The position numbers were made by a program, and so were the translations under genes. From NCBI RefSeq assembly GCF_023023025.1, contig NZ_CP095481.1, positions 4,278,001 through 4,342,000 on the forward strand: a stretch of DNA of 64,000 bases. The letters run 5' to 3'. The notes below the pieces were generated by a model. It had not been told where the DNA came from, made no database searches, and saw only the letters and a program-made list of their open reading frames with translations. Positions 16,827 through 25,894 of the stretch are shown here, in pieces (positions within the stretch are counted from its first letter, which is position 1; every line of letters starts with the position of its first letter). The DNA is from Amycolatopsis sp. WQ 127309 (GTDB taxonomy: Bacteria; Actinomycetota; Actinomycetes; Mycobacteriales; Pseudonocardiaceae).

Positions 16827-18362
16827 TCAGGCCAGGGGGATGACCGCGCGGATCGTCGTGCCCGCCTCGGAAGTCTCCACGCACAGCTCGCCACCCAGGG
16901 CCTGGACGCGGTCGCTCAGCCCGGCCAGTCCCGAGCCGCCGGCGGGGTCCGCGCCGCCCACGCCCCGGTCCGTCACCTCGACCCGCAGCTGCGCGCCGGT
17001 CACCGCGATGCGGACGTCCGCGTGGCCGGTGTGCGCGTGCTTCAACGTGTTCGTCAGCGCTTCCGACGTGACGTAGTAGGCCGTCGCCTCCACCGCGGCG
17101 TCGAGGCGGTGAACCGTGCCCACCGAGAGCGCCACCTCCATCGGGACGCGGTCCGCCAGCGACCGCACCGCCGCGACCAGGCCCGCCTCGGTGAGGATCG
17201 CCGGGCGGATGCCGCGGGCCAGCTCGCGCAGCTCGGTGATCGCCGTCTGCAGCTCGTCGACCGTGCTCGTCAGCAGCTCGCCGACCGCCGGCGGCAGCTC
17301 CGCGCGGCGGTTGGCCATCCGCAGCAGCAGGACGACGCTGACCAGCCGCTGCTGCGCGCCGTCGTGGAGGTCGCGTTCCAGCCGGCGGCGCTCCTCGTCG
17401 CCGGCCGCGACGAGCCGGGCCCGCGACGCGCGCACCTCGGCCAGCCGCTGTTCGAGCTCGGCGGTGAGCCGCTGGTTGTCCAGCACCAGCCCGGCCGCCG
17501 CGTTGAGCGCGTCGATCGAGCGGCTGTCCTTCCACACCTCGTCGTCCTGCACCAGCGCCGCCAGCCCGGTGCCGTCGCGCTCCAGCAGCAGCCGGATCAT
17601 CTCGGCGTTGCCGACGCGGGCGCGCAGCACGCCGGCCAGGAACGCCAGCGGCCACAGGCAGAACGCGATCCGGTAGATCCCGAGCAGCGGCTCCGACAGC
17701 GGGCTGGCGTCACCCAGCGCGGTGCCCGCCGCCGACGTCGCGGCGCCGGCGAGGGCGATCGCGATCACCGGCGACAGCAGCCGCCGCTGGGGCAGCCGGC
17801 CGGTCAGCCACCGGTACAGCAGCACCACGAGGACACCGGCGCTGATCACCGCGGCCGCGAGGCCCAGGACGCGGTCGGCGAGGCCGTGCCCGTCGTGGTC
17901 GGCGGAGATCGCCAGCAGGTCGCGCGGGTCGTCGCTGAACAGCAGCCCGAGCGCGCCCAGACCGAGCACGACCAGGTAGGACGCGGCCACGAGCAGCCGT
18001 TCCCACCGCGACCGGAGCCCGCCGTGCGGGAAGGCGAGCACCAGGTGCGCGATCACCGGGCTGGACGCGGCCCGCAGCGGCACGGCGAGCGTGTACAGCA
18101 CCGGGTTCGCGGTGAACTGCAGGTCTTCGAGGAACAACGCGACGCCGACGAGCGCGATGAGCACGCCGATCGCGTTGGCCGGCCGCCGCACGTGTGCGAC
18201 CGCGCCGGCGAGCAGGAACAGGAAGCCGGTGGTGGTGCTGAGCGCGGTGTCGAGCGCGGAGTGGCTGCCGTCGGCGACCTTGAGCGTCAGCGCGGTGACG
18301 CCGAGGCCGAAGCCGGCGGCGAGCAGCCCGGTCAGCACGACGGTCCGGGGGTGCTGCACCAC
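16827..18362 (-). CDS. NarL-type sensor histidine kinase, orphan
   Basis: A 511-residue membrane sensor. About eight hydrophobic segments fill residues 1-240 (LTGLLAAGFGLGVTALTL, FLFLLAGAV, LLVAASYLVVLGLGALG and others), followed by a short coiled linker, the HisKA_3 box ERRRLERDLHDGAQQRLV with the phospho-His, and an HATPase with EALTNTLKHAH (N box) and GGSGLAGLSDRV (G box). Start is taken at GTG 18362, preceded by GGGGAGGGG; the frame is open to 18470 but that extension is basic and not membrane-like. No response regulator gene is next to it. Confidence 0.85.
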   Translation of the reverse strand: MVQHPRTVVLTGLLAAGFGLGVTALTLKVADGSHSALDTALSTTTGFLFLLAGAVAHVRRPANAIGVLIALVGVALFLEDLQFTANPVLYTLAVPLRAASSPVIAHLVLAFPHGGLRSRWERLLVAASYLVVLGLGALGLLFSDDPRDLLAISADHDGHGLADRVLGLAAAVISAGVLVVLLYRWLTGRLPQRRLLSPVIAIALAGAATSAAGTALGDASPLSEPLLGIYRIAFCLWPLAFLAGVLRARVGNAEMIRLLLERDGTGLAALVQDDEVWKDSRSIDALNAAAGLVLDNQRLTAELEQRLAEVRASRARLVAAGDEERRRLERDLHDGAQQRLVSVVLLLRMANRRAELPPAVGELLTSTVDELQTAITELRELARGIRPAILTEAGLVAAVRSLADRVPMEVALSVGTVHRLDAAVEATAYYVTSEALTNTLKHAHTGHADVRIAVTGAQLRVEVTDRGVGGADPAGGSGLAGLSDRVQALGGELCVETSEAGTTIRAVIPLA

Positions 18363-18521
18363 GCGAACCCCTCCCCGGACGGCTAACCGCTGATTCGCCC
18401 GTTCGGCCCGCCGCGTTACACCACGCGGCCGTCCGGGCGCGGTGTGGCGGCGCGCACTCGCGGCCGTCACCCGGGCACCCGCGCCCTAGGGTTGCCTCGA
18501 TCACCCGAGTGGAGGCAGGAC

Positions 18522-19895
18522 ATGAGCGGACGCGGTCTCGACGCCGAGGTCTTCGGCGGGCGGATGCCCGCCGGGGGCTCGGACCTGGCGATCGAAACCC
18601 ACGGCATCACGCCGGTGCCGGAGAGCAACCGGTTCGGGCGGCCGTGGCGGTTGTTCAGCGTGTGGTTCGCGCCGAACCTGACCATGACGGCGGTCTTCAC
18701 CGGCACCCTCGCCGCGTCGCTCGGCCTCGGCTTCTGGACGGGCCTGGTCGCGATGCTCGCCGGCACGGTCCTCGGGTCGCTGCCGGTGGCCTACCTGTCC
18801 ACCTGGGGTCCGCGCACCGGCACCGGCCAGCTCCCGCTCGCGCGGCTGCCGTTCGGCGGCGGCGTCGTGCTGCCCGGCCTGGTGCAGTGGCTCGGTTCCA
18901 TCGCCTGGGACGCGCTGGTCGGCCTGTTCGGCGGTGAGGCGCTGGCCGAGCTGACCGGGCTGCCGTTCTGGGCCGCGGTGCTGATCGTGCTGGTGCTGCA
19001 GTGCGCGCTCGGCGTCTTCGGCTACGCGCTGATCCACCGCGTGCAGGCCGTGATGAGCGTCCTGCTGGTGCTCGCGTTCGCCGCGCTCGCCGTGAAGGTC
19101 CTTTCCGGACACCCGATCGCGACGGCCGACACGGCCACCGGCGGCGACCACACCGGCGCCGTCGTGCTGTTCTCGACGATCGCGCTGTCGCTGGCGATCT
19201 CCTGGGCGCCGTACGCCTCGGACTTCAGCCGCTACCTGCCCGCGGACACGTCGTCGCGCGGCGTCTTCTGGTTCACGCTCCTCGGTCTGACGGCGTCGTA
19301 CGCGATCGGCGAAGGCCTCGGGCTCGCGCTCGGTTCGTCGCTGGGCGACCAGACGGCGACCGGCGTCGCGACGTTGCTCGGCGGCGGTTTCCTCGGTTCG
19401 CTGGCCCTCGCGGTGATCGCGCTCGCGGCCGTGTCGTCCAACGCGATGAACGACTACAGCGGATCCCTGGCGCTGCAGACCGTCGGCGTCCGGCTGCGGC
19501 GCCCGGTGTCGGCGGTTCTCGTCACGGTGCTCGCGTTCGCGCTGATCCTCTGGATGCACAGCGGCGAGCTGGCGGCGAAGTTCCAGAACGTGCTGCTGTT
19601 CGTCAGCTACTGGATCCCGCCGTTCCTCGGCGTCGTGCTCCCGGACTGGCTGCGGCGCACCCGCGGCGGCCGATCCGTGGACGTCCGGGCGGCGACGACC
19701 ACGCGTCCCTGGGCCGCCGTCGTGGCGTTCGTCGTGGGTTTCGGCGCGGCGGTGCCGTTCATGAACACGTCGCTCTACACCGGCCCGGTCGCCGCGGCCC
19801 TGCACGGCGCCGACCTCGCCTACTACGTCGGGCTCGTCGTTTCGCTGGCAGCGTATTTCCTGCTGCGCGGCCGCCGTCCGGTTGACCTCGACTAA
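18522..19895 (+). CDS. NCS1 family purine/cytosine permease
   Basis: A 457-residue transporter with about twelve membrane segments. The N-terminal cytoplasmic part IETHGITPVPESNRFGRPWRL and the following WFAPNLTMTAVFTGTLA are typical of codB/purine-cytosine permeases of the NCS1 family; SWAPYASDFSRYLP and SNAMNDYSGSLALQT are further blocks. It should import a nucleobase or related compound by cation symport. ATG 18522 follows GGAGGCAGGAC. The SDR-QueA-like pair follows after 44 bp. Confidence 0.88.
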   Translation: MSGRGLDAEVFGGRMPAGGSDLAIETHGITPVPESNRFGRPWRLFSVWFAPNLTMTAVFTGTLAASLGLGFWTGLVAMLAGTVLGSLPVAYLSTWGPRTGTGQLPLARLPFGGGVVLPGLVQWLGSIAWDALVGLFGGEALAELTGLPFWAAVLIVLVLQCALGVFGYALIHRVQAVMSVLLVLAFAALAVKVLSGHPIATADTATGGDHTGAVVLFSTIALSLAISWAPYASDFSRYLPADTSSRGVFWFTLLGLTASYAIGEGLGLALGSSLGDQTATGVATLLGGGFLGSLALAVIALAAVSSNAMNDYSGSLALQTVGVRLRRPVSAVLVTVLAFALILWMHSGELAAKFQNVLLFVSYWIPPFLGVVLPDWLRRTRGGRSVDVRAATTTRPWAAVVAFVVGFGAAVPFMNTSLYTGPVAAALHGADLAYYVGLVVSLAAYFLLRGRRPVDLD

Positions 19896-19939
19896 TGTAG
19901 AGGTTCAACGATGGTGTGGTACCCCTGCAAGGAGGAACC

Positions 19940-20614
19940 ATGCCAGTCGCACTGATCACCGGCGCCTCGGCGGGGCTGGGGAAGGCCCTCGCCGCGGCCC
20001 TGGTGAGTCGCAAGTGGACGGTCGTCGGCGACGGCCGGGACGCGGCCGCGCTGACCGCCGCGGCTCGGGAAGCGGGCCTCACGCCCGTCCCCGGCGACGT
20101 CGCCGACCCGGACCACCGCGCCGCGCTCGCCGCCAGCGTCGGCTCCGGGCTCGACCTGCTCGTCAACAACGCCGGCACGCTCGGCGTCAGCCCGCTGCCG
20201 CCGCTGGGCCGCTATCCCTTGGCGGAGCTGGAAAACGTCTACCGCGTGAACGTCTTCGCGCCGCTCGCGCTGACCCAGCTGCTGCTGGCCGCCCTGACGA
20301 AGGCCGGCGGCACGATCGTCGACGTCAGCTCGGACGCCGCCGTCGAAGCCTACGAAGGCTGGGGCGGTTACGGCTCCGCGAAGGCCGCGCTCGACCAGCT
20401 CACCGCCGTGCTCGGCGCGGAGCACCCGGATCTGGCCGTCTACGCGGTCGACCCCGGCGACCTGCGCACCGCGACGCACCAGCTCGCCTTCCCCGGCGAG
20501 GACATCTCCGACCGGCCGCTGCCGGAGACGGTGGTCCCGGCGTTCCTGCGGCTGCTCGACGAGCGTCCGGCCAGCGGCCGCTACCGCGCCGCCGACCTGC
20601 TGGTGCCCGCATGA
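19940..20614 (+). CDS. Short-chain dehydrogenase/reductase
   Basis: A 224-residue classical SDR. The nucleotide motif is TGASAGLGKALA, the NNAG motif is LLVNNAGTLG, and the catalytic Ser and Tyr-x-x-x-Lys are in VDVSSDAAV and GGYGSAKAAL. Substrate unknown. ATG 19940 has a strong AAGGAGG. Its TGA overlaps the ATG of the next gene (ATGA), so the two are translationally coupled; that makes a role linked to the QueA-like enzyme or its product plausible but unproven. Confidence 0.85.
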   Translation: MPVALITGASAGLGKALAAALVSRKWTVVGDGRDAAALTAAAREAGLTPVPGDVADPDHRAALAASVGSGLDLLVNNAGTLGVSPLPPLGRYPLAELENVYRVNVFAPLALTQLLLAALTKAGGTIVDVSSDAAVEAYEGWGGYGSAKAALDQLTAVLGAEHPDLAVYAVDPGDLRTATHQLAFPGEDISDRPLPETVVPAFLRLLDERPASGRYRAADLLVPA

Positions 20615-21606
20615 GCGTCCGGTTCGACCTGCCCGGCGAACTGTCGGCGTCGGCGCCCCCGGAAGCCCGCGGGGTGGCCCGCGACGAGGTCCGCCTGCTG
20701 GTCGCGAGCCCGTCCGCGGTGCACCACACGGTGTTCAGCGCGCTGGGTGATCACCTGCGGCCGGGCGACCTGCTGGTCGTCAACACGTCCGGGACGCTGC
20801 CCGCGGCGATCGACGCCCGTCGCGGCGGGCACGCGGTCGTCGTCCACTTCTCGACCGAGCTGGCCGACGGCGCGTGGGTGGTCGAGCTGCGCGCCCCCGG
20901 CGGCCCGCTGCTCGACGGCCGGCCGGGAGAGCGCCTGGACCTGCCCGGCGGCGCGTCGCTGACGCTGCTCGCCGAGCACGTCCCGGGTCAGGCCCGGCTG
21001 TGGCGGGCGGCCGCGTCGGTGCCGGTGCCCGGGTTGCTGGCCGCGAGCGGCCGCCCGATCCGCTACGGCTACGTCCCGCGCGCGTGGCCGCTGAGCGACT
21101 ACCAGACGGTGTTCGCCCGCGAGCCGGGCAGCGCGGAGATGCCGTCGGCGGCCCGGCCGTTCACGGACGCGCTGGTCACCCGCCTGGTGACCGACGGCGT
21201 GCTGGTCGCGCCGCTGCTGCTGCACACGGGGGTGTCGTCGCTGGAGACGGGCGAGCCGCCCCAGGCCGAGCGCTTCCGGGTCCCCGCGACGACCGCCGCG
21301 CTGGTTTCGTGGGTCCGCGCCCGCGACGGCCGCGTGATCGCGGTGGGCACAACGGCGGCCCGCGCCCTGGAATCGGCCTTCGACGGTCCGGCCGAGGGCT
21401 GGACGGACCTGGTGCTGGGCCCGGACCGCCCGGCCCGGGTCGTCGACGGCATCGTCACGGGCCTGCACGCGCCGGACGCGTCCCACCTGCTGCTCCTGGA
21501 GGCGGTGGCCGGCCCGGAGCTGGTCCAGCGCGCCTACGACGCGGCGGTGGAGCGCCGCTACCTGTGGCACGAGTTCGGCGACGTCTCCCTGCTCCTGCGT
21601 CGCTGA
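20611..21606 (+). CDS. QueA-like S-adenosylmethionine:tRNA ribosyltransferase-isomerase family protein
   Basis: A 331-residue member of the queuosine synthesis family PF02547. Similar regions: LRPGDLLVVNTSGTLPAA, LSDYQTVFAREPGSAEMPSAARPFT and LLHTGVSSLETGEPP, with AVGTTAARALES near the end. In true QueA the block before FT reads AGLHFT and LH-G; here it is ARPFT, so active-site surroundings differ. No tgt, queG or preQ1 genes are in the window. Whether it modifies tRNA is open. ATG overlaps the SDR stop by four bases. Confidence 0.75.
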   Translation: MSVRFDLPGELSASAPPEARGVARDEVRLLVASPSAVHHTVFSALGDHLRPGDLLVVNTSGTLPAAIDARRGGHAVVVHFSTELADGAWVVELRAPGGPLLDGRPGERLDLPGGASLTLLAEHVPGQARLWRAAASVPVPGLLAASGRPIRYGYVPRAWPLSDYQTVFAREPGSAEMPSAARPFTDALVTRLVTDGVLVAPLLLHTGVSSLETGEPPQAERFRVPATTAALVSWVRARDGRVIAVGTTAARALESAFDGPAEGWTDLVLGPDRPARVVDGIVTGLHAPDASHLLLLEAVAGPELVQRAYDAAVERRYLWHEFGDVSLLLRR

Positions 21607-21607
21607 A

Positions 21608-21664
21608 AGTCCGTGAATGCCACATTGAGGGACATAGTGTCCCTCAATGTGGCATTCACGGACT
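21608..21664. terminator. 27-bp perfect hairpin terminator
   Basis: 21608-21634 is perfectly complementary to 21638-21664 around TAG. The left arm starts AGTCCGTGAATGCCACATTG. It lies between convergent genes and its right end covers the stop codon region of the minus-strand gene at 21663. Confidence 0.8.
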
Positions 21665-22064
21665 ACTGGCGCGCCGGTTCGCGGGCGTCGTCCTGACGGC
21701 GGGCCCGGTACAGGCCGGCCACGGCGACGACCGTGATCCCCAGGCCGACGCCGCTGACGATCGAGGCCACCAGGCTCGCCGTGCCGGTCGCCAGGCCGAA
21801 GAGGCCGCCCAGGTAGACCGGAATGCACAGGCTGACCGGCAGCCAGGTCCGCAGCGCGAACGCGCGGTCCGACGCCAGCCACAGCACGAGCGAAACGGCC
21901 GCCGCGGTGGCGACCGGGATCGCCCAGACGACCATGCTCGTCACGGCGTCCATCCCCAGCGACCGGAGCCATTCGAACGACGCCTGGCCCAGCCCGACGA
22001 AGAGAACGACCAGCGCCACGCGGATGGTGGCCCCCTGGCCGGCACGGTGTGCGGTGCTCGTCAT
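21663..22064 (-). CDS. Small membrane protein, unknown function
   Basis: A 133-residue protein with about four hydrophobic helices (IRVALVVLFVGLGQASFEW, VWAIPVATAAAVSLVLWL, WLPVSLCIPVYLGGLFGL, SGVGLGITVVAVAGLY). Not recognised. ATG 22064 follows GGGAGGGATGAC, and its first bases overlap the stop of the upstream gene at 22061 (ATGA), so the two form an operon. Confidence 0.65.
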   Translation of the reverse strand: MTSTAHRAGQGATIRVALVVLFVGLGQASFEWLRSLGMDAVTSMVVWAIPVATAAAVSLVLWLASDRAFALRTWLPVSLCIPVYLGGLFGLATGTASLVASIVSGVGLGITVVAVAGLYRARRQDDAREPARQ

Positions 22065-22492
22065 GTCATCCCTCCCAAGTCCGTGGTCACCTGTACCACG
22101 TTCGGATGACGCGTCCGGTTGCCCGCGGCCCGCAATTCGATGGCGACGACCAGCAGAACGATCAACGCCAAGCCCGTCTGGGCGATCAACACGAACAGGT
22201 GACCCCGCGACGCCGTGCCGGTGACCAGGCCCGTCATGCCGATGACCAGGGACGGCACGGCCGCCCAGTCCGGCAGGAACGCGGCTCGTGGGCGCGGCCT
22301 CCCGGAGAGCGCCCAGACCGCCAGGCCGGCCAGCAGACCCAGCAGCGGGGCCGCGGCGACCGCCCCCACGGCCGGCCACTCGCCCAGGCCCGTCGTCTCC
22401 AGCCAGTCGGCGCCGATCGGCCCCAGCCCGACACCCGCCCACATCAACAGCACCAGCTGGATCATCAGCCGGTTTCGCGCGTCAGGTTCCAC
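22061..22492 (-). CDS. Small membrane protein, unknown function
   Basis: A 143-residue protein with about four hydrophobic helices (MIQLVLLMWAGVGLGPIGA, VGAVAAAPLLGLLAGLAVW, IGMTGLVTGTASRG, LIVLLVVAIEL). It seems distantly like its downstream partner in layout. Start chosen is GTG 22492, after GAGGGGGAG; an ATG at 22465 is the alternative. Function unknown. Confidence 0.6.
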   Translation of the reverse strand: MEPDARNRLMIQLVLLMWAGVGLGPIGADWLETTGLGEWPAVGAVAAAPLLGLLAGLAVWALSGRPRPRAAFLPDWAAVPSLVIGMTGLVTGTASRGHLFVLIAQTGLALIVLLVVAIELRAAGNRTRHPNVVQVTTDLGGMT

Positions 22493-22677
22493 AGCTCCCC
22501 CTCGGAAGTCGTCGGGAGAACCACGCGCGACTGGCCCAGGCGGTTGCACTTAGGCGCCTGAATCGTCGATGTCAAGGAATCTCACTCGTTTTCCCGGGAT
22601 GCGGATGGCTATGCGCCCCAGTGGGTGACCGTGCGAACCTCGCCCCCGACATCGACCCCGTGAAAGGCGACGCTGAC

Positions 22678-23736
22678 GTGCGCTCCCACCACAGAACCCG
22701 CTTCCTGGCCTCGGCGTTCGCCGCCCTGACCGTCGTGGGCGTGCTCGCCGGCTGCTCCCGCGCCGCGGAGAACACCGCCCCCGCCGCCAACGCGGGCGCC
22801 GCCACCGAGGTCCGGCTCGGGTTCTTCCCGAACGTCACGCACGCCCCGGCGCTGATCGGCGTCAAGAAGGACTTCTTCAAGCAGGAGCTGGGCTCGACCA
22901 AGCTCACCACCCAGACGTTCAACGCGGGCCCCGACGAGGTCAACGCGCTGCTGGGCAACTCCCTCGACATCGCCTACATCGGCTCCGGCCCGGCGATCAA
23001 CGCGTTCACCAAGTCCAAGGGCACCATCCAGCTGATCTCCGGCGCGGTCTCGGGCGGCGCGCAGCTGGTCGTCAAGCCGGACATCGCCAGCGTCGACGCG
23101 CTCAAGGGCAAGAACATCGCCACCCCGCAGCTGGCCAACACCCAGGACGTCGCGCTCAAGAAGTTCCTCGCCGGCAAGAGCCTGACCGGCCAGGTCAAGA
23201 TCACCAACCTGGACAACTCGAAGACGCTCGACGCCTTCAAGAAGGGCGAGGTCGACGGCGGCTGGCTGCCCGAGCCGTGGTCGTCGCGGCTGGTCCTCGA
23301 CGCCGGCGCGAAGGTCCTGGTCGACGAGAAGGACCTGTGGCCCGGCGGCCGGTTCCCGACCACCGTCGTCATCGTGCGCAGCCAGTTCCTGCAGGAGCAC
23401 CCGGATACCGTCCGCGCTGTGCTGAAGGGCCAGCTGGCCGCGATCGACTGGGCGAAGGCCAACCCGGCGGACGCGAAGACCGTCGTCAACGGCGCGCTCA
23501 AGGAGCTGGCCGGCAGCAGCCTGAGCCCGGCGGTCATCGACCGCGCGTTCTCGAACATCGAGCTGACCTCCGACCCGATCCCCGCCGAGTTCCCGCAGCT
23601 CGCGCAGGACTCGGTGACCGCGGGCGTCGTGAAGAGCGTCGTCGCGCTGAAGGGCTTCGCCGACTTCGGCCCGCTCAACGACGTCCTCAAGACCCAGAAC
23701 CAGCCCGCCGTGAACGCGCCCGAGCTCGTCAAGTGA
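22678..23736 (+). CDS. Sulfonate/nitrate-type ABC transporter substrate-binding lipoprotein
   Basis: A 352-residue SsuA/NrtA/TauA-like receptor. Lipoprotein signal with FAALTVVGVLAGC lipobox. Family blocks: VRLGFFPNVTHAPALIGV, LLGNSLDIAYIGSGPAINAF, GKNIATPQLANTQDVALKKFL and GEVDGGWLPEPW. Such proteins bind aliphatic sulfonates, taurine, nitrate or thiamine precursors; ligand cannot be fixed here. GTG 22678 is chosen because it begins a short n-region; GAAAGG lies nine bases upstream. First gene of a three-gene importer operon. Confidence 0.88.
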   Translation: MRSHHRTRFLASAFAALTVVGVLAGCSRAAENTAPAANAGAATEVRLGFFPNVTHAPALIGVKKDFFKQELGSTKLTTQTFNAGPDEVNALLGNSLDIAYIGSGPAINAFTKSKGTIQLISGAVSGGAQLVVKPDIASVDALKGKNIATPQLANTQDVALKKFLAGKSLTGQVKITNLDNSKTLDAFKKGEVDGGWLPEPWSSRLVLDAGAKVLVDEKDLWPGGRFPTTVVIVRSQFLQEHPDTVRAVLKGQLAAIDWAKANPADAKTVVNGALKELAGSSLSPAVIDRAFSNIELTSDPIPAEFPQLAQDSVTAGVVKSVVALKGFADFGPLNDVLKTQNQPAVNAPELVK

Positions 23737-23755
23737 TCCGGAGAGGCGGCCTGCG

Positions 23756-24547
23756 ATGACCACGACCCTCCCGAGTGGCCGGACCGGGCACACCGGCACG
23801 GCCGCGGTGCGGCTGGACGGTGTGCGCAAGACGTTCGGCACGGGCGGGCGCGCGGTGGTCGCGCTGGACGGCGTCGACCTGACGGTCGCGCCGGGCGAGT
23901 TCGTCTGCCTGCTCGGCGCGTCCGGCTGCGGCAAGAGCACGCTGCTGAACCTGGTCGCGGGCCTGGACGCGCCGTCGGCGGGGGAGATCACGCTCACGAC
24001 GTCCCGGCCGGCGGTGATGTTCCAGGAGGCCGCGCTGATGCCGTGGCTGACCGCCGCGCGCAACGTCGAGCTGCCGCTGCGCCTCGCCGGCTTCGGCCGG
24101 GCCGAGCGCCGGGAGAAGGCCGCCGAGCTGCTGGACCTCGTCCGGCTGACCGACGCCGGGGCGAAGCGGCCGCACGAGCTGTCCGGCGGGATGCGCCAGC
24201 GCGTCGCGCTGGCCCGCGCGCTGGCCGCGACCCTGCGCGTCGGCGGCGACCCGGAGCAGGCGCTGCTGCTGATGGACGAGCCGTTCGCCGCGCTCGACGC
24301 CATCACCCGCGACGTCCTGCAGGGCGAGCTGCTGCGCGTCTACCGCAGCACCGGCACGTCGGTGCTGTTCGTGACCCACGACGTGCGCGAGGCGGTCCGG
24401 CTCGGGCAGCGCGTGGTGCTCCTGTCGTCGCGGCCCGGGCGGGTCGTGCGCGAGTGGGTGGACGTGCCGCTGGCCGACGCCGAGGAGCTGACCGAAGAGA
24501 TCACCGGGCACCTGCGAGAGGTGATCAGCACCCATGCCGCAGCTTGA
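23756..24547 (+). CDS. ABC transporter ATP-binding protein (SsuB-like)
   Basis: A 263-residue ATPase with Walker A GASGCGKST, Q-loop VMFQEAALMPW, signature LSGGMRQRVALARAL, Walker B LLLMDEPFAALD and switch His VTHDVREA. The MPW after the Q-loop is typical of nitrate/sulfonate/bicarbonate importers. It follows the receptor gene by 19 bp and overlaps the permease gene by 14 bp. Confidence 0.93.
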   Translation: MTTTLPSGRTGHTGTAAVRLDGVRKTFGTGGRAVVALDGVDLTVAPGEFVCLLGASGCGKSTLLNLVAGLDAPSAGEITLTTSRPAVMFQEAALMPWLTAARNVELPLRLAGFGRAERREKAAELLDLVRLTDAGAKRPHELSGGMRQRVALARALAATLRVGGDPEQALLLMDEPFAALDAITRDVLQGELLRVYRSTGTSVLFVTHDVREAVRLGQRVVLLSSRPGRVVREWVDVPLADAEELTEEITGHLREVISTHAAA

Positions 24548-25433
24548 CCGGCCCACCAGGGATGCCGCCGACGTCGAGGACCTCGACGCCGTCGGCGCCG
24601 GACTGGACTCGCTCGACACCCCGGTGGGCGACCGCCGGCCGAGCTTCTGGCGGCGCTTCGCCTGGGGTTTCCTGCCCCCGGTGCTGGCGCTCGTCGTGCT
24701 GGTCGTCGTCTGGCAGCTGCTGTGGGCCGCGGCGTTCTGGCCGGAGACGCAGCTGCCCGCGCCGATCGCCGTCTGGGACGAGTTCTGGAGCCACGTCGTC
24801 ACCGGCGAGGTGTTCGGATTCGTCTGGACGTCGGTGCACCGCGCCGCGCTCGGTTTCGTCGCCGGGGTTGTCCTCGGCACGCCGCTCGGGCTGCTCGTCG
24901 CGAAGGTCCGCGTGGTGCGGGCCGCGATCGGGCCGTTGCTGACCGGGCTGCAGAGCCTGCCGTCGGTGGCGTGGGTGCCGGCCGCGATCCTGTGGTTCGG
25001 CATCAACGACGGCGCGATCTACTTCGTCGTGCTGCTCGGTTCGGTGCCCTCGATCGCGAACGGCCTGGTCTCGGGCATCGACCAGATCCCGCCGATCCTG
25101 CCGCGCGTCGGCCAGGTGATGGGCGCGGGCCGGCTGTCGTCGGCCCGGCACATCCTGCTGCCCGCGGCGTTGCCGGGCTTCCTCGCCGGGCTCAAGCAGG
25201 GCTGGGCGTTCTCGTGGCGCTCGCTGATGGCGGCCGAGCTGATCGCGCTGTCCCCGCAGCTGGGCGTCGGCCTCGGCGCGTACCTGAACCAGGGCTCCTC
25301 GCTCAACAGCATCGAGACGGTGATCGCGGCGATCTTCCTGATCCTGCTGGTCGGCGTCGGGATCGAGCTGATCGTGTTCCGCCCGCTGGAGCGCTCGGTG
25401 CTGCGGTCCCGCGGGCTCACGTCGTCGCTCTAA
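24534..25433 (+). CDS. ABC transporter permease (SsuC-like)
   Basis: A 299-residue BPD_transp_1 permease. After a charged 40-residue N-terminus come about six membrane helices (LPPVLALVVLVVVWQLLW, AALGFVAGVVLGTPLGLLV, AIYFVVLLGSVPSIANGL and others). The EAA-type coupling loop is AGRLSSARHILLPAALPGFLAGLKQG. Together with the two upstream genes it makes a complete importer. Confidence 0.93.
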   Translation: MPQLDRPTRDAADVEDLDAVGAGLDSLDTPVGDRRPSFWRRFAWGFLPPVLALVVLVVVWQLLWAAAFWPETQLPAPIAVWDEFWSHVVTGEVFGFVWTSVHRAALGFVAGVVLGTPLGLLVAKVRVVRAAIGPLLTGLQSLPSVAWVPAAILWFGINDGAIYFVVLLGSVPSIANGLVSGIDQIPPILPRVGQVMGAGRLSSARHILLPAALPGFLAGLKQGWAFSWRSLMAAELIALSPQLGVGLGAYLNQGSSLNSIETVIAAIFLILLVGVGIELIVFRPLERSVLRSRGLTSSL

Positions 25434-25516
25434 AACTTTTCCGCGCGGCGTGTCGAAGTGCCGCTGACGGCGTCGACGTCCCCTTCGCAAGCAGGTACTA
25501 CGCGAAGGAGATGGCG

Positions 25517-25894
25517 ATGGGTGTCGTGGCTGTGCTGGTGGCCTCGGTGGCGGGGTTCGTGGTGAGTTCCGCCTGGTACACGGCGTTCGGGACGGTCTGG
25601 GCCGGCCTGAGTGAGTCGGCCGCCGAGCGGCCCGTGCCGTGGAAGATTGCGGCGGAGTTCGTCCGGACCCTGGCGCTGGTCACGGTGTTCGCCGGGCTGA
25701 GCGCCGCGGTCGGCGTCGACGGCGTCGCGGGTGCGCTCGGCCTGGCGCTGGTGCTCTGGGTGGGCTTCCCGGTGCTGATCCTGGCCGGGTCGGTGCTGCA
25801 CGAGAACGTGCCGGTGCGGCTGGCCGCTTTGCACGCGGGCGACTGGCTCGTGAAGATCGTGGTCGTGGCGCTGGTGCTGGGGGTGTGGCGATGA
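25517..25894 (+). CDS. DUF1761-type membrane protein
   Basis: A 125-residue protein with about four helices; VVSSAWYTAFGTVWAGLS and HAGDWLVKIVVVALVLG fit DUF1761. Function unknown. The ATG at 25517 has AAGGAG at six bases; the ATG at 25511 directly abuts that sequence and is unlikely. It overlaps the next gene by four bases (ATGA). Confidence 0.7.
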   Translation: MGVVAVLVASVAGFVVSSAWYTAFGTVWAGLSESAAERPVPWKIAAEFVRTLALVTVFAGLSAAVGVDGVAGALGLALVLWVGFPVLILAGSVLHENVPVRLAALHAGDWLVKIVVVALVLGVWR

